Both the position numbers and the translations under genes were made by a program. From positions 41,201,036 to 41,265,035 of the forward strand of contig NC_080075.1 of assembly GCF_949987535.1 (NCBI RefSeq): 64,000 nucleotides of DNA, written 5' to 3'. The notes beneath the pieces were generated by a model. It saw only the letters and a list, made by a program, of their open reading frames with translations, was not told the DNA's origin and ran no database searches. Positions 1 to 12,115 of this stretch are shown here, piece after piece (within the stretch, counting starts at the first letter, position 1; each line of letters opens with the position of its first letter). Source of the stretch: Balaenoptera acutorostrata. Taxonomy: Eukaryota > Chordata > Mammalia > Artiodactyla > Balaenopteridae.

Positions 1-113
1 TGACAGACCATAAAGCCTTCTCTTGGGAAAGAGCACATGATTAGTATAGTATCCAACCCAAGTGCCTAAGTTAATTTTTTTTTTTTTAAAGTACTGTACA
101 AGAAACAGAATTG

Positions 114-452
114 TGGGACTTCCCTGGTGGTGCAGTGATTAAGAATCCACCTGCCAATGCATCAAACACAGGTTCGATCCCTGGTCCGGGAAGATCCCAC
201 GTGCCACAGAGTAACTAAGCCTGTGTGCAACAATTACTGAAGCTCCGCTCTAGAGCCCATGAGCCACAACTACTGAGCCCACGTGCTGCAACTACTGAAG
301 CCTGTGTGCCTAAGCCTGTGCTTGCAACAAGAGAAGCCACCACAATGAGACGCCTGTGCACCACAACAAAGAGTAGCCCTTGCTCACTGCAACTAGAGAA
401 AGCCCGCACGCAGCAACAAAGACCAAATGCAGCCAAAAAAAAAAAAAAAGAA
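114..452 (+). mobile_element. CHR SINE, long form
   Basis: tRNA-derived head (GGGACTTCCCTGGTGGTGCA) and B box (GGTTCGATCCC), internal CACAACTACTGAGCC units, A-rich tail. Perfect 13-base duplication AGAAACAGAATTG at 101-113 and 453-465. Confidence 0.95.
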
Positions 453-1507
453 AGAAACAGAATTGCTTAGAGGCCATCTTTTATTATAACCAGAGCCCCA
501 CTACCAGATGAAGTTCATAGGTCTGCAATAGGAGACAAAGTTCTGACCCTGTGGAAATACAAATGACTTAATAATAAAGGAAAAACAAGAACAAGAGGAA
601 AGAGATTGGTACAAGACGGTGGAGTAGAAGGACGTGCACTCACTCCCTCTTGAGAGAGCACTGGAATCACAACTAACTGCTGAACAATCATCGACAGGAA
701 TACACTGGAATTCACCAAAAAAGATACCCCACATCCAAAGACAAAGGAGAAGCCGCAATGAGACGGTAGGAGGGGCGCAATCACAATAAGATCAAATCCC
801 ACAACTGATGGGTGGGTGACTCACAAACTGGAGAACACTTATATCACAGAAGTCCACCCACTGGAGTGAAGGTCTTGAGCCCCACATCAGGCTTCCCAAC
901 CTGGGGGTCCGGCAACAGGAGAAGGAATTCCTAGAGAGCCAGACTTTGAAGGCTACAGGGATTTGATTGCAGGACTTCGACAGGACTGGGGGAAACAGAG
1001 ACTCCACTCTTGGAGGACACACACAAAGTAGTGTGTGCATTGGGACCTAGGGGAAGGAGCAGTGACCCCATAGGAGACTGAACCAGACCTACCTGCTAGT
1101 GTTGGAGGGTCACCTACAGAGGCAGGGGGTGGCTGTGGCTCACTGTGGGGACAAGGACACTGGCAGCAGAAGTTCTGGTAAGTACTCCTTGGCATGAGCC
1201 CTCCCAAAGTCCACCATTAGCCCCACCAAAGAGAAGCGTAAGCTCCAGGGCTGGGTTGCCTCAGGCCAAACAACCAACAAGGAGCGAACCCAGCCCCACC
1301 CATCAGCAGACAAGTGGATAACAGTTTTACTGAGCTCTGCCCACCAGAGCAACACCCTGCTCTACCCACCACGAGTCCCTTCCATCAGGAAGCTTACACA
1401 AGCCTCTTAGATAGCCTCATCCACTAGCGGACAGACAGTAGAAGCGAGAAAAACTACAATTCTGCAGCCTGTGGAACAAAAACCACATTCACAGAAAGGC
1501 AGACAAA

Positions 1508-2706
1508 ATGAAAAGGCAGAGGACTTTGTACCAGATGAAGGAACAAGATAAAACCCCAGAAAAGCAACTAGATGAAGTGGAAATAAGCAACTTTCCAGAA
1601 AAAAAATTCAGAAATAATGATAGTGAAGATGATCCAGGACCTCGGAGAAAGAATGGAGGCAAAGATCAAGATGCAAGACATGTTTAACAAAGACCTAGAA
1701 GAATTAAAGAACAAACAAACAGAGATGAACAATACAATAACTGAAATGAAAAATACACTAGAAGGAATCAATAGCAGAATGACTGAGGCAGAAGAACAGA
1801 TAAGTGACCTGGAAGACAGAATGGTGGAATTCACTGCTGGGGAACAGAATAAAGAAAAAAGAATGAAAAGAAATGAAGACAGCCTAAGAGACCTCTGGGA
1901 CAACATTAAACACAACATTTGCCTTATAGGGGTCCCAGAAGGAGAAGAGAGAGAGAAAGGACCCGAGAAAATATTTGAAGAGATTATAGTCGAAAACTTC
2001 CCTAACATGGGAAAGGAAATAGCCACCCAAGTCCAGGAAGCACAGAGTCCCATACAGGATAAACCAAGGAGAAACATGCTGAGACACACAATAATCAATT
2101 TGGAAAAAATTAAAGACAAAGAAAAATTATTGAAAGCAGCAAGGGAAAAATGACAAATAACATACAAGGGAACTCCCATAAGGTTAACAGCTGATTTCTC
2201 AGCAGAAACTCTACAAGCCAGAAGGGAGTGGCAGGACATATTTAAATACTTAAAAAAAAAAAAATTATTTATTTATTTATTTATTTTTGGCTGTGTTGGG
2301 TCCTCATTTCTGTGCGAGGGCTCTCTCTAGTTGTGGCAAGCGGGGGCCACTCTTCATCGTGGTGCACGGGCCTCTCATTGCAGAGCACAGGCTCCAGACG
2401 TGCAGGCTCAGTAGTTGTGGCTCACGGGCCTAGTTACTCCGCGACATGTGGGATCTTCCCAGACCAGGGCTCGAACCTGTGTCCCCTGCATTAGCAGGCA
2501 GATTCTCAACCACTGCGCCTCCAGGGAAGCCCCAGGACATATTTAAAGTGATGAAAGGGAAGAACCTACAACTAAGATTACTCTACCCGGCAAGGATCTC
2601 ATTCAGATTCGACGGAGAAATGAAAAGCTTTACAGACAAGCAAAAGCTAAGAGAATTCAGCACCACCAAACCAGCTCTACAACAAATGCTAAAGGAATTT
2701 CTCTAA
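1508..2706 (+). pseudogene. L1 ORF1 (RNA-binding protein), broken
   Basis: Begins MKRQRTLYQMKEQDKTPEKQ. An extra base near 1612 shifts the frame; the coiled-coil-like part (MIVKMIQDLGERMEAKIK...) continues at 1617. A TGA at 2151 replaces an expected Arg codon, consistent with CpG decay. A SINE occupies 2247-2532. The C-terminal part resumes at 2533 (QDIFKVMKGKNLQ) and ends PALQQMLKEFL at 2706. L1 ORF1 proteins trimerise and bind L1 RNA; this copy is inactive. Confidence 0.9.
2247..2532 (-). mobile_element. CHR SINE inserted in L1 ORF1
   Basis: Minus-strand copy, poly-T side first, ending ...CAGGGAAGCCC. Perfect 15-base duplication CAGGACATATTTAAA at 2232-2246 and 2533-2547. It is the only CHR copy in COMMD1 intron 1 in the sense direction of the gene. 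Confidence 0.96.
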
Positions 2707-2764
2707 GTAGGAAACACAAGAGAAGAAAAGGACCTACAAAAACAAATCCATAACAATTGAGAAA

Positions 2765-5700
2765 ATGGTAACAGAAACATACATATCGATAATTACCTTA
2801 CACATGAATGGATTAATTGCTCCAACCAAAAGACACAGGCTTGCTGAATGGATACAAAAACAAGACCCACATATATGCTGTCTACAAGAGACCCAGTTCA
2901 GACCTAGGGACACATACAGACTGAAAAGTGAGGGGAGAGAAAAAGATATTCCATGCAAATGGAAATCAAAAGATAGCTGAAGTAGCAACACTCATATCAG
3001 ATAAAATAGACTTTAAAATAAAGAATGTTACAAGAGACAAGGAAAGACACTACATAATGATGAAGGGATCAACCCAAGAAGAAGACATAACAATTATAAA
3101 TATATAGGCACCCAACACAGGAGCACCTCTATACAAAAGGCAACTGCTAACAGCTATAAAAGAGGAAATCGACAGTAACACAGTAATAGTGGGGGACTTT
3201 AACACCTCACTTACACCAATGGACATATCATCCAAACAGAAAATTAATAAGGAAACACAAGCTTTAAATGACACAATAGACCAGATAGATTTAATTGATA
3301 TTTATAGGACATTCCATCCAAAAACAGCAGATTACACTTCCTTCTCAAGTGCACACAGAACATTCTCCAGGACAGATCACATCTTGGGTCACAAATCAAG
3401 CCTCAGTAAATTTAAGAAAATTGAAATCATATCAAGCATCTTTTCCGACCAAAACACTATGAGATTAGAAATCAATTACAGGGGAAAAAATGTAAAAAGC
3501 ACAAACACAAGGAGGCTAAACAATTCATTACTAAAAAACCAAGGGATCACTGAAGAAATCAAAGAGGAAATCAAAAAATACCTAGACAAAAATTACAACG
3601 AAAACACGATGATCCAAAAGCTATGAGATGCAGCAAAAGCAGTTCTAAGAGGGACGTTTATAGCAATATAAGCCTACCTCACAAAACAAGAAAAATCTCA
3701 AATAAACAATCTAACCTTCCACCTAAGCAACTAGAGAAAGAAAAACAAACAAAACCCAAAGTTATTAGAAGGAAAGAAATCATAAAGATCAGAGCAGAAA
3801 TAAAGGAAATAGAAATGAAGAAAACAATAGCATAAATCAATGAAATAAAAGCTGGTTCTTTGAGAAGATAAAATTGATAAACCTTTAACCAGACTCATCA
3901 AGAAAAAAAAGGGAGAGGACTCAAATCAATGAAGTTAGAAATGAAAAAGGAGAAATTACAACTGACACTGCAGAAATACAAAGGTTCATAAGAGACTACT
4001 ATAAGCAACTCTATGCTAATAAAATGGACAACCTGGAAGAAATGGACAAATTCTTACAAAGGTATAACCTTCCAAGACTGAACCAGGAAGAAATAGAAAA
4101 TATGAACAGACCAATCACAAGTAATGAAATTGAAACTGTGATTAAAAATCTTCCAACAAATAAAAGTCCAGGACCAGATGACTTCACAGGTGAATTCTAT
4201 TCAAACATTTAGAGAAGACCTAACACCCATCCTTCTCAAACTCTTCCAAAAAACTGCAGAGGAAGGAACACTCCCAAACTCATTCTATGAGGCCACCATC
4301 ACCCTGATACCAAAACCAGACAGAGATACTACAAAAAAAGAAAATTACAGACCAATATCACTGATGAATATGGATGCAAAAATCCTCAACAAAATACTAG
4401 CCAACAGAATCCAACAACACATTAAAAGGATCATACACCATGATCAAATGGGATTTATCCCAGGGATGCAAGGATTCTTCAATATATGCAAATCAATCAA
4501 TGTGATACACCATATTAACAAATTGAAGAATAAAAACCATATGATCATCTCAATAGATGCAGAAACAACTTTTGACAAAATTCAACACCGATTTATGTTA
4601 AAAAGTCTCCAGAAAGTGGGCATAGAGGGAACCTACCTCAACATAATAAAGGCCATATATGACAAACCCACAGGAAACATCATTCTCAATGGTGAAAAAC
4701 TGAAAGCATTTCCTCTAAGATTAGGAACAAGACAAGGATGTCCACTCTCGCCACTATTATTCAACATAGTTTTGGAAGTCATAGCCACAGCAATCAGAGA
4801 AGAAAAAGAAATAAAAGGAATACAAATTGGAAAAGAGGAAGTAAAACTGTCACTGCAGATGACATGATACTACACATAAAGAATCCTAAAGATGCCACCA
4901 GAAAACTACTAGAGCTAATCAATGAATTTGGTAAAGTTGCAGGATACAAAATTAATGCACAGAAATCTCTTGCATTCGTATACACTAACGACGAAAGATC
5001 AGAAAGAGAAATTAAGGAAACAATCCCATTCACCATTGCAACGAAAATAATACAATACGTAGGAATAAACCTACCTAAGGAGGTAAAAGACCTGTACTCC
5101 AAAAACTATAAGACACTGATGAAAGAAATCAAAGGTGACATAAACAGATGGAGAGATATACCATGTTCTTGGATTGGAAGAATCAATATTGTGAAAATGA
5201 CTAAACTACCCACAGCAATCTACAGATTCAATGCTATCCCTATCAAATTACCAGTGGCATTTTTTACAGAATTAGAACAAAAAATCTTAAAATGTGTATG
5301 GAGACACAAAAAACCCTGAATAGCCAAAGCATTCTTGAGGGAAAAAAGTGGAGCTGGAGGAATCAGACTCCCTGACTTCATACTATACTACAAAGCTACA
5401 GTAATCAAGACAATATGGTACTGGCACAAAAACAGAAATATAGATCAATGGAACAGGATACAAAGCCCAGAGATAAACCCACACGCCTATGGTCAACTAA
5501 TCTATGACAAAGGAGGCAAGGATATACAATGGAGAAAAGACAGTCTCTTCAATAAGTGGTGCTGGGAAAACTGGACAGCTACATGTAAAAGAATGAAATT
5601 AGAACACATCCTAACACCATACACAAAAATAAACTCAAAATGGCTTAGAGACCTAAATGTAAGACTGGACACTATAAAACTCTCAGAGGAAAGCATAGGA

Positions 5701-6572
5701 AGAACACTCTTTGGCATAAATCACAGCAAGATCTTTTTTGATCCACCTCCTAGAGTAATGGAAATAAAAACAAAAATAAACAAATGGGACCTAATGAAAC
5801 TTAAAAGCTTTTGCAAACCAAAGGAAACGACAAACAAGACGAAAAGACAGCCCTCAGAATGGGAGAAAATATTTGCAATGAATCAACGGACAAAGGATTA
5901 ATCTGCAAAATATATAAACAGCTCATGCAGCTCAGTATTAAAAAAACAAACAACCCAATCCAAAAATGGGCAGAAGACCGAAATAGACATTTCTGCAAAG
6001 AAGACATACAGATGGCCAAGAGGCACATGAAAAGCTTCTCAACATCACTAATTATCAGAGAAATGCAAATCAAAACTACAATGAGGTATCACCTCACACC
6101 AGTTAGAATGGGCATCATCAGAAAATCTACAAACAAATGCTGGAGAGGGTGTGGAGAAAAGGGACCCCTCTTGCACTGTTGGTGGGAATGTAAATTGATA
6201 CAGCCACTATGGAGAACAGTATGGAGGTTCCTTAAGAAAGTAAAAGTAGAATTACCATATAACCCAGCAATCCCACTACTGGGCATTTACCCAGAGAAAA
6301 CCATATTCCAAAAAGATACATGCACCCCAATGTTCATTGCAGCACTATTTACAATAGCCAGGTCATGGAAGCAACCTAAATGCCCATCGACAGATGAATG
6401 GATAAAGAAGATGTACTACATATATACAATGGAATATTACTCAGCCATAAAAAGGAACGAAACTGGGTCATTTGTAGAGACGTGGATGGATCTAGAGACT
6501 GTCACACAGAGTGAAGTAAGTCAGAAAGAGAAAAACAAATATCATATATTAATGCATATATGTGGAACCTAG
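2765..6572 (+). pseudogene. L1 ORF2 (endonuclease and reverse transcriptase), broken
   Basis: About 3.8 kb, the usual ORF2 length. The N-terminal endonuclease region is readable in pieces (RLAEWIQKQDPHICCLQET, then VGDFNTSL at about 3187). The catalytic SDH triplet reads SDQ at 3444-3452, His replaced by Gln. The reverse-transcriptase region includes FIPGMQG, ISIDAE and [14 protein letters not shown]; a 4-base loss near 4855 removes the Phe of the FADD motif and shifts frame. Further stops or shifts occur near 2970, 3104, 3623, 3835, 4200, 5319 and 5890. The cysteine-rich end ([19 protein letters not shown]) is intact. Confidence 0.92.
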
Positions 6573-7008
6573 AAAAATGGTACAGATGAACCAGTTTGCA
6601 GGGCAGAAATAGAGATACAGATGTAGAGAACAAACATATGGACACCAAGGGGGGAGAATGGCGGAAGTGGTGGTGGTGGTGGTGGGATGAATTGGGAGAT
6701 TGGGATTGACATATATACACTAATATGTATAAAATAGATAACTAATAAGAACCTGCTATATAAAAAAATTAATTAAATACAATTCAAAAATTCAAAAAAA
6801 AAAAGAACGAGAGAAAAGATAAATACTGCACTAGCTGTACTAGGTCATAAGACCATTAAAGAACTATTGGAAAGGCTGTAGAATGTACGATGAGAGATAA
6901 CAGAGTTATAAAAGTTGAGGAAAAGAATATACAAACATATTTAATTATTTGCAGCTTCAAAGCAGAACACATCTCAGTTATATAGGAGTTCAAAAGAAAT
7001 ACAACTCA

Positions 7009-7345
7009 GGGACTTCCCTGGTGGCGCAGGGGTTAAGAATCCGTTTGCCAATGCATCAAACACGGGTTCGAACTCTGGTCTGGGAAGATCCCACATGCCG
7101 CGGAGCAACTAAGCCCGTGCGCCACAACTCTTGAGCCTGGGCTCTAGAGCCAGCAGCCACAACTGCTGAGGCCCGTGCGCCTAGAGCCCGTGCTCCGCAA
7201 CGAGAAGCCACCGCAATGAGAAGCCTGCCCACCGCAAAGGAGAGTGGCCCCCACTCGCCACAGCTAGAGAAAGCCTGTGTGCAGCAACATAGACCCAATG
7301 CAGCCAAAAATAAAAATAAAATAAATAATTAAATGTATTTTTAAA
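7009..7345 (+). mobile_element. CHR SINE
   Basis: Head GGACTTCCCTGGTGGCGCAG, B box GGTTCGAACTC, A/T-rich tail. No clear target duplication seen. Confidence 0.9.
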
Positions 7346-7369
7346 AAGTAGTATCTTCTATCCATAATA

Positions 7370-8100
7370 AGGCAAAAACTGGAAACTTCTCAAATCTCCA
7401 ACAACAGTAGAATGGATAAGCATATTGTGATATATTCAAACACTGGTGTATTCAGCAGGAGTTGGCAAATTTTTCCTATAAAGGGCAGACAGTAAGTATT
7501 TTAGGCTTTGCCAACCATCCCGTCTCTATTGCAACTACTTAACGCTGCCCTTGTAGAGCAAAAGCAACCATACACTTTATTATGGACACTGAAACTTGAA
7601 TTTCATATAATTTTCATGTGCCACAAAAAATTCTTTTTCTTAAACCATTAAAAAAAGTGGAAACTATTCTTAGCTCACTGGCTGTACAAAAAGAGGCAGG
7701 GGACCAGATTTAGCCTATGGGGCATAGTTTACTGACCCCTCCTCTACAGCAATAAGAATGAATGACTCTACAACTATATGCAATAATACTGAATCTCATA
7801 AACATGGTGAGTGAAAGAAACCAGACACAAGAGTATGTACTATAAGATTCCATTTATATAAAGTTCACAAACAGGCAAAACTAAACTATGGTATTACAAG
7901 TTAGGAGAGTGCTTCCCTTGGAGGTGGGTGCCTAGTGACAGGAAGAGGGCATAAGGAGGGCTCCAGAGTGCTAGTAGTATTTGGTTTCTTGATCAGGGTG
8001 CTGGTTATATGGGTATGTTCAGTTTGTGAAAATTCATTAAGCTGCACACATGTGATTTGTGTACCTTTCTTTATGTATGCTATATTCAATTAAGAAGTAT
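7370..8100 (+). mobile_element. Old L1 3' end interrupted by a MER20-like element
   Basis: Diverged L1 3' part with the typical run from AATGGATAAG through GAAACCAGACACAAGAGTA and ATTCCATTTATAT to a terminal CAATTAAGAAGT. The hAT element at 7455-7741 splits it. Confidence 0.75.
7455..7741 (+). mobile_element. MER20-like hAT-Charlie DNA transposon
   Basis: Runs from AGTTGGCAAATTTTTC through TTTTAGGCTTTGCCAACCAT to TAGTTTACTGACCCCT, the terminal-repeat pattern of MER20, somewhat longer than the type element. Nested in the old L1. Confidence 0.7.
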
Positions 8101-8104
8101 CTGA

Positions 8105-8590
8105 AAATAAAATTTAAGTGTTCTTTCTAGGGAACTAGCTGAAAAGCCAGAAAAGATACAAAGATCCACTGACTTCAGGGACAGATAATTAAAGAGATCT
8201 AAAGAAGAGTACATCTCATGTATGATATATGTATAGGAGTGGAATCCTCAATAGAAAAATTAAGTCACTTTATATCTCTATACTAAGAAATTTATTATAT
8301 ACCAAGCAAATCTGGATGGTAAAAAAATAACATACTAGGAGATTTTGTTCTAAACATGAAATTTATATAAAATTAATATGTTAACATCTATCACCTTGAT
8401 TTTAAGTAAAATCTAGTGGTTTTCTTAAAAGAAAATCAAAGATACTAATGATTTAAGATTCATTATCCCAGGGAAGTGTCTGTCATTGACTTTAATGGAT
8501 TAAAAAAGGTTATTAGAGGTGAAGGGGAGGAAGTACGTAAAAAATGAATACATTTTCTGCCACCATTCCTTTATGCACATATTCTTGTTT
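8105..8590. other. Intronic sequence, nothing recognised
   Basis: AT-rich DNA without a convincing ORF, exon or named repeat. Confidence 0.5.
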
Positions 8591-8745
8591 ACTGTCACGA
8601 AATCACAGCCCCCCTTCAGTGTAAGGTTCAGGAGGCAGGAAAATTGTCAGTTTGGTTCATTCATATTTCCAGTGCCAGGCACAGGACCTGGCACATAGCA
8701 GGTACTCAATAAATGTTTGTTTGAATAAACAAACATATTTTAAAT
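8591..8745 (+). mobile_element. LINE-2 3' end
   Basis: Characteristic end: CCAGTGCCAGGCACAGGACC, then CACATAGCAGGTACTCAATA and AATGTTTGTTTGAATAAA. Confidence 0.8.
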
Positions 8746-8865
8746 AAATGATAAATGATTTGTAAATGTTTGATTATTTCTTACGTAATATATGCTCAGG
8801 AAAAACAAAACAGAAATTTAAGGATTTCATAAATGGTAGCTTCTTTTTACAGAAAGAGGTCTATA

Positions 8866-9187
8866 GGGACTTCCCTGGTGGTCCAGTGGTAAAGAATCCA
8901 CCTTCCAATGCAGGGGACGCGGGTTCGATCCCTGGTCAGGGAACTAAGATCCCACATGCCACGGGGAAACTAAGCCCGTGCGCCACAACTACTGAGCTCG
9001 TGTGCCTCAACTACAGAGCCCACGCGCTCTGGACCCCGCACGCCACAATTAGAGAGAATCCCGCATGCTGCAATGAAGAGCCCGCACGTGGCAACAAAGA
9101 TCCCACCTGCCGCAACTAAGACCCGTCACAGCCGAAAGGAAGGAAGGGAGGGAGGGAGGGAGGAAGGAAGGAAGGAAGGGAGGAAGG
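8866..9187 (+). mobile_element. CHR SINE with purine tail
   Basis: Head GGGACTTCCCTGGTGGTCCA, B box GGTTCGATCCC. The tail is an expanded GGAA/GGGA array instead of poly-A. TCTATAG-type duplication flanks it. Confidence 0.92.
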
Positions 9188-9195
9188 AAGGAAGA
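9135..9195 (+). repeat. (GGAA/GGGA)n microsatellite
   Basis: Pure purine tandem array grown from the tail of the preceding SINE. Confidence 0.95.
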
Positions 9196-9199
9196 ACTC

Positions 9200-9670
9200 T
9201 ATAGAAAACTGTGGAAGAAATCAGATGACATGACAGAGAACAGTATCTTTCAGAGATAATCCCATACTGGCATATACAAACATTAAATTTAATCATATAT
9301 ACAGCACACATAACACAACCCATACCAAAATTTCTACAATTTAGTATCATATGGCTTTTTTTTTTTAAAGGAAGTAGTTGAAACATAAATTTTTATTAAA
9401 GATGAACCATAATGGAAGTTAAAATTTATAAAAATTACATTCTAAGTTAAAACAAAGCCAAAAAAAGTAGGTGTTTTATTATGACCAAAACCCCCTGACT
9501 TTTTATATTTCTGTAGTTTATAAGGATTATAAATTAGGATCCATTCTAGCAGAACACATTATTTATGCCTTTCTTAAGGAATTTACCATATAATACAGAT
9601 TCTTTAAGACATGGACTATCACATTCACCTTTGTGTACAGAGCAGGGTATAGCACATTAGGGACTCAATA
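9200..9670. other. Intronic sequence, nothing recognised
   Basis: AT-rich, no gene-like frame. A short L2-like fragment (AATAAATACAG-type end) may lie near 9640-9675. Confidence 0.4.
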
Positions 9671-9676
9671 AATACA

Positions 9677-9793
9677 GTTGTCCCTTGGTGTCCACAGATC
9701 ACAGATGCTCAAGTCTCATATGAAATGGCATAGTACAGTTGTCCTTCTGTATCCTATGATGCAGAAGCCATGAATAAGCAGGACTGACTGTAT
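9677..9793 (+). mobile_element. Tigger/MER2-like DNA transposon fragment
   Basis: ACAGTTGTCCCTTGGTGTCC followed by AGATGCTCAAGTC and a second ACAGTTGTCC; resembles the ends of Tc1/mariner Tigger-derived elements. The exact family is uncertain. Confidence 0.5.
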
Positions 9794-9794
9794 T

Positions 9795-10149
9795 TGATAG
9801 GTAAATCAAAGATAGAAATTTTCTTTAAAAATATTCCTACCCAGGAACTCCTTCAACCCAAGTCAAGTTTTCAGACCTAGAATAGCTGCTTTGAGATAGG
9901 AGAACCAAAAAAAGGTCTTCAATTAATATGCATTTTACTCTAAACGAAGAAAGAAAGGAAAAAAACTTACAGAACACCTATTACAGGTCATTTGAGCCTA
10001 TTCACATAGTCTGCAAATTCTAGCTGGTAATCTGCAGTTGCTGCTTTATCATGTGATGTTCAGTGACATAAAAAACATAACATCAAACAGTTGTTTGCCA
10101 ATCCTTCAGAGAAGTAGGAATACATCTCATGAGTTATTATCTTAATTCC
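9795..10149. other. Intronic sequence, nothing recognised
   Basis: No ORF, exon or repeat identified. Confidence 0.4.
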
Positions 10150-10395
10150 CAAAAGTGAGGGAGGGGCAAGATAGGGGTTGGGAATTAATAGGTACAAACT
10201 ATTATGTACAAAATAAATAAGTTACAGGATATATTGTACAACACAGGGAACATAGCCAATATTTTATAATAACTATAGAGTATAACCTTTAAAAATTGTG
10301 AATCACCATGTTGTACACCTGTAACTTATATAATACTGTACATCAACTATATCTCAGTTAAAAATATATTATAAAAATAAAATTAAATTTTTAAA
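10150..10395 (+). mobile_element. L1 3' end (artiodactyl type)
   Basis: 5'-truncated copy: GGTACAAACTATTATGTACA, then TTGTACAACACAGGGAACAT and ACATCAACTATATCTCAGTT with an A-rich end. Confidence 0.85.
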
Positions 10396-10399
10396 AATC

Positions 10400-10970
10400 A
10401 TCAATGAAATTAGCAAAATTTACTTACACAAAACCTAAAGAACTATAGCAAAAGGAATCTGTTTACAGAGCTTTAAGTTTTCCAGAAAATGATATTACTA
10501 AATTCAAAATATCAAACCAAATATTTAGACTTCTTTTGGATAAGAAATTCTTATTGTTGAGTAGCCAACTTTGTTTTCTGAACTAGAACAATTCAAGAGA
10601 AAGAACATTTTAAACATTACGTTGCTTCCAACATATCTTATCAGTGTTACTAGCAAGCCAATATTCTACTGCCATCTAAAGTAGAAAAAGAGAATTACTG
10701 CTTATAGTTAAGAGAAGACAAATGAATCCTGAAAATATGACAGAATAAGTCAAATGTTTTCTGTCTCTGCTATTCATGTCTCCTGATCTAAACATGTTAA
10801 GACCAGATATTTTGCATCCATTTTTTATACTCAAGTTAATTTCTTATCACTTAATATTTACTGTCCAAAACGTATACAGGTGAAGTTCATTCTTAAACTG
10901 ACTTAAGTATCAAAAAGATACTGCTTTACATACTTTTCATTTGTAAAGAAAGGCCAATACCAGATTTTAA
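10400..10970. other. Intronic sequence, nothing recognised
   Basis: AT-rich, no supported feature. Confidence 0.4.
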
Positions 10971-10984
10971 AATATCTTACACAG

Positions 10985-11284
10985 GGGCTTCCCTTGTAGC
11001 GCAGTGGTTGAGAATCTGCCTGCCAATGCAGGGCACACTGGTTCGAGCCCTGGTCTGGGAAGATCCCACATGCCGCGGAGTGGCTGGGCCCCGTGAGCCA
11101 CAACTACTGAGCCTGCGCGTTTGGAGCCTGTGCTCCGCAACAAGAGAGGCCGCAATAGTGAGAGGCCCGCGCACCGCGATGAAGAGTGGCCCCCGCTTGC
11201 TGCAACTGGAGAAAGCCCTCGCACAGAAACGAAGACCCAACACAGCCGTAAATAAATAAATAAATAAATAAATAATAAAAAAAA
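10985..11284 (+). mobile_element. CHR SINE, short-core type
   Basis: Head GGCTTCCCTTGTAGCGCAGT, a single CACAACTACTGAGCC unit, (AAAT)n tail. Duplication ATCTTACACAG at 10974-10984 and 11285-11295. Confidence 0.95.
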
Positions 11285-11576
11285 ATCTTACACAGTAAAA
11301 TCTTTTAACATTATATAATAAATCCAAAAACCCTACTGCAGAGACAAGAAAGCTCAATATTTAAAAGCATTATGGCTTTTTCACAACTGGCTTTTTCACT
11401 GCATATATGCCACAAGATAAATTTCAAAAGAGAAGCTAGTAAAACCATTCTTTGACAACAATAACGAAATCACTAATGGGCAGTGACCTTGAGTCATTTT
11501 GTAAACTTGATACCAAATTCACTTTTAAGCCTCTGCTTTTACCATAAATACTTTCCACAAAAGTTTCCAGGTTATT

Positions 11577-12028
11577 GGGGTTTCACTGGTGGTGCACTGT
11601 TTAAGAACCCGCCTGCCAATGCAGGGGACATGGGTTCGAGCCCTGGTCCGGGAAGATCCCAGATGCCGCGGTGCAACTAAGCCCGTGCACCACAACTACT
11701 GAGCCTGCACTCTAGAGCCTACGAGCCACAACTACTGAAGCCCACACGGCCTAGAGCCCTCGCGCTGCAACTACTGAGCCCACACGCCACAACTACTGAA
11801 GCCCAAGCGCTCTAGGGCCCATGTGCCGCAACTACTGAGCCAGTGTGCTGCAACTACTGAAACCTGCATGCCTAGAGCCTGTGCTCCACAATAAGAGAAG
11901 CCACCGCATTGAGATGCCCGCTCACCGCAACAAAGAGTAGCCCACGCTCACCGCCACTAGAGAAAGCCTGTGCACAGCAGCGAAGACCCAATGCAGCCAA
12001 AAGAAAAAAATACATATTCAAAAAAATA
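11577..12028 (+). mobile_element. CHR SINE, expanded core (about 450 bases)
   Basis: Diverged head (GGGGTTTCACTGGTGGTGCA), B box GGTTCGAGCCC, then six copies of an AACTACTGA-containing unit, versus one in the copy at 10985. Ends with GACCCAATGCAGCCAAAAG. Confidence 0.92.
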
Positions 12029-12115
12029 GAGTCAAATTTTTTAAAAGCCAAATGCAGAAAATTATGTACTGTATGCTCTCCCTTGTATTTTAAAAAAGAG
12101 AGGAGAGGCTGGTGG

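Larger units (their letters stand above)
605..6802 (+). mobile_element. LINE-1, near full length, decayed
   Basis: A 5' UTR of about 900 bases, ORF1 (from 1508), a short inter-ORF gap, ORF2 (2765-6572), a 3' UTR with purine and GGT repeats, and an A-rich tail near 6790. Imperfect flanking duplications (AAGAAC...AAAG at 587-604 and 6803-6819) suggest intact insertion ends. The element is antisense to COMMD1. Both ORFs carry stops and frameshifts and a SINE interrupts ORF1, so it cannot move itself. Confidence 0.93.

Noticed and set aside
114..452. tRNA genes suggested by A- and B-box matches in the SINE heads
   Set aside because: The heads are tRNA-derived but lack a proper cloverleaf and are part of dispersed, A-tailed SINEs.
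11690..11880. CRISPR-like or satellite array of CACAACTACTGAGCC units
   Set aside because: It is the tandem core of a CHR SINE in a mammalian genome, with no regular spacers.
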